From NCBI GenBank assembly GCA_016212195.1, contig JACRGW010000170.1, positions 1 to 5,869 on the forward strand: 5,869 nt of DNA, read 5' to 3'. Position 1 is the first letter of the stretch, and every line of letters begins with the position of its first letter. Of the stretch, positions 5,721 through 5,869 are shown in pieces. Source of the stretch: Nitrospirota bacterium (GTDB lineage: Bacteria > Nitrospirota > Thermodesulfovibrionia > JACRGW01). The notes below the pieces were generated by a model. That model saw only the letters and a program-made list of their open reading frames with translations, had not been told where the DNA came from and did no database searches. The position numbers and the translations under genes are program-made.

Positions 5721-5839
5721 GTCGTCTCTCCTGTAATTACTTTCTTACCGAAGGTCTTCTCCAGATATGCACTGATTTTCATTAAGATATCCTTCTCAAT
5801 GCCCTCAAAGGGAAGTAAAAGGATTTTCTTGGGGTTCAT
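5696..5839 (-). pseudogene. N-terminal fragment resembling archaemetzincin (AmzA-type metalloprotease)
   Basis: A 47-codon frame starts with ATG at 5839 (weak AAGAG ribosome site) and ends at TAA. Its first 35 residues, MNPKKILLLPFEGIEKDIL followed by an amphipathic stretch ending EKTFGKKV, follow the archaemetzincin N-terminal pattern: a hydrophobic strand ending in Pro, an acidic helix, then Phe-Gly and a second strand. Archaemetzincins are usually about 170-190 aa and carry a HExxHxxGxxH zinc site with Cys-rich C-terminus. None of that is present in any minus frame here, because the small gene begins immediately. A deletion that joined the start of an archaemetzincin gene to the upstream region of the small gene would explain this. 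The match is short and could be coincidental; a genuine short peptide is the alternative. Confidence 0.4.
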
Positions 5840-5848
5840 AATCTCTTA

Positions 5849-5869
5849 GGGGCAGGCTTGCCTGCCTTA
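5849..5869. repeat. GC-rich palindrome at the right edge, possible dispersed repeat
   Basis: GGGGCAGGCTTGCCTGCC contains GGCAGGC and its exact reverse complement GCCTGCC two bases apart, a near-perfect palindrome much richer in GC than its surroundings. No T-tract follows on either strand within the window, so it is not a typical terminator. It lies just upstream of the archaemetzincin-like start and runs to the end of the window, so its full extent is unknown. It resembles the short palindromic intergenic repeats (REP/MITE-like) common in many bacterial genomes, but copy number cannot be judged here. Confidence 0.45.

Noticed and set aside
1..5869. CRISPR arrays, tRNA or rRNA genes, transposases
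   Set aside because: No regularly spaced repeats, no tRNA-like cloverleaf or rRNA core sequence and no transposase motifs were seen on either strand.

Overview
The window reads as a piece of chromosome from an anaerobic or facultatively anaerobic bacterium with a multiheme-cytochrome respiratory chain. Base composition is moderate (low-to-mid 40s % GC by eye), TTG starts with strong AGGAGG-type ribosome sites are frequent, and the gene mix (SDH anchor, CHR transporter with a small PadR, octaheme cytochrome c, a RumA-type methyltransferase, archaemetzincin and M28 traces) suits Nitrospirota or deltaproteobacterial-type lineages. That placement is inference from gene content only.

Layout, left to right. 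(1) Bases 2-277, plus strand: the C-terminal part of a three-helix SdhD-like succinate dehydrogenase/fumarate reductase membrane anchor, cut by the left edge. (2) 293-1486, minus: a two-domain CHR-family (ChrA-like) transporter, probably starting at an internal TTG. (3) 1487-1566: a compact divergent control region with a perfect 7-1-7 palindrome inside the promoter spacer. (4) 1567-1863, plus: a minimal PadR-family repressor, the likely reader of that palindrome. (5) 1864-1979: a separate extended -10 promoter and a strong ribosome site for the next gene. (6) 1980-3911, plus: a secreted octaheme c-type cytochrome with an N-terminal carboxypeptidase-regulatory-like beta domain. (7) 3912-3950: a hairpin terminator that can work in both directions. 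(8) 3975-5249, minus: an RNA uracil-C5-methyltransferase of the RlmD/RumA family with intact catalytic residues but only half of the iron-sulfur cysteines. (9) 5323-5839, minus: three very short, closely packed coding pieces upstream of the methyltransferase: an archaemetzincin-like N-terminus, a small conserved-looking protein whose start position holds ATC instead of ATG, and an M28-peptidase N-terminus. (10) 5849-5869: a GC-rich palindrome running into the right edge.

How they may work together: the PadR/ChrA pair looks like a self-contained regulated transport module. The SDH anchor and the octaheme cytochrome both belong to membrane and periplasmic electron transfer but have no visible operon link here. 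The methyltransferase is a housekeeping RNA-modification gene. The right end looks like a site of gene decay or deletion.

No clearly new multi-gene system is visible. The points most worth checking are the divergent operator, the cluster-deficient methyltransferase, the ATC start and the cytochrome architecture.
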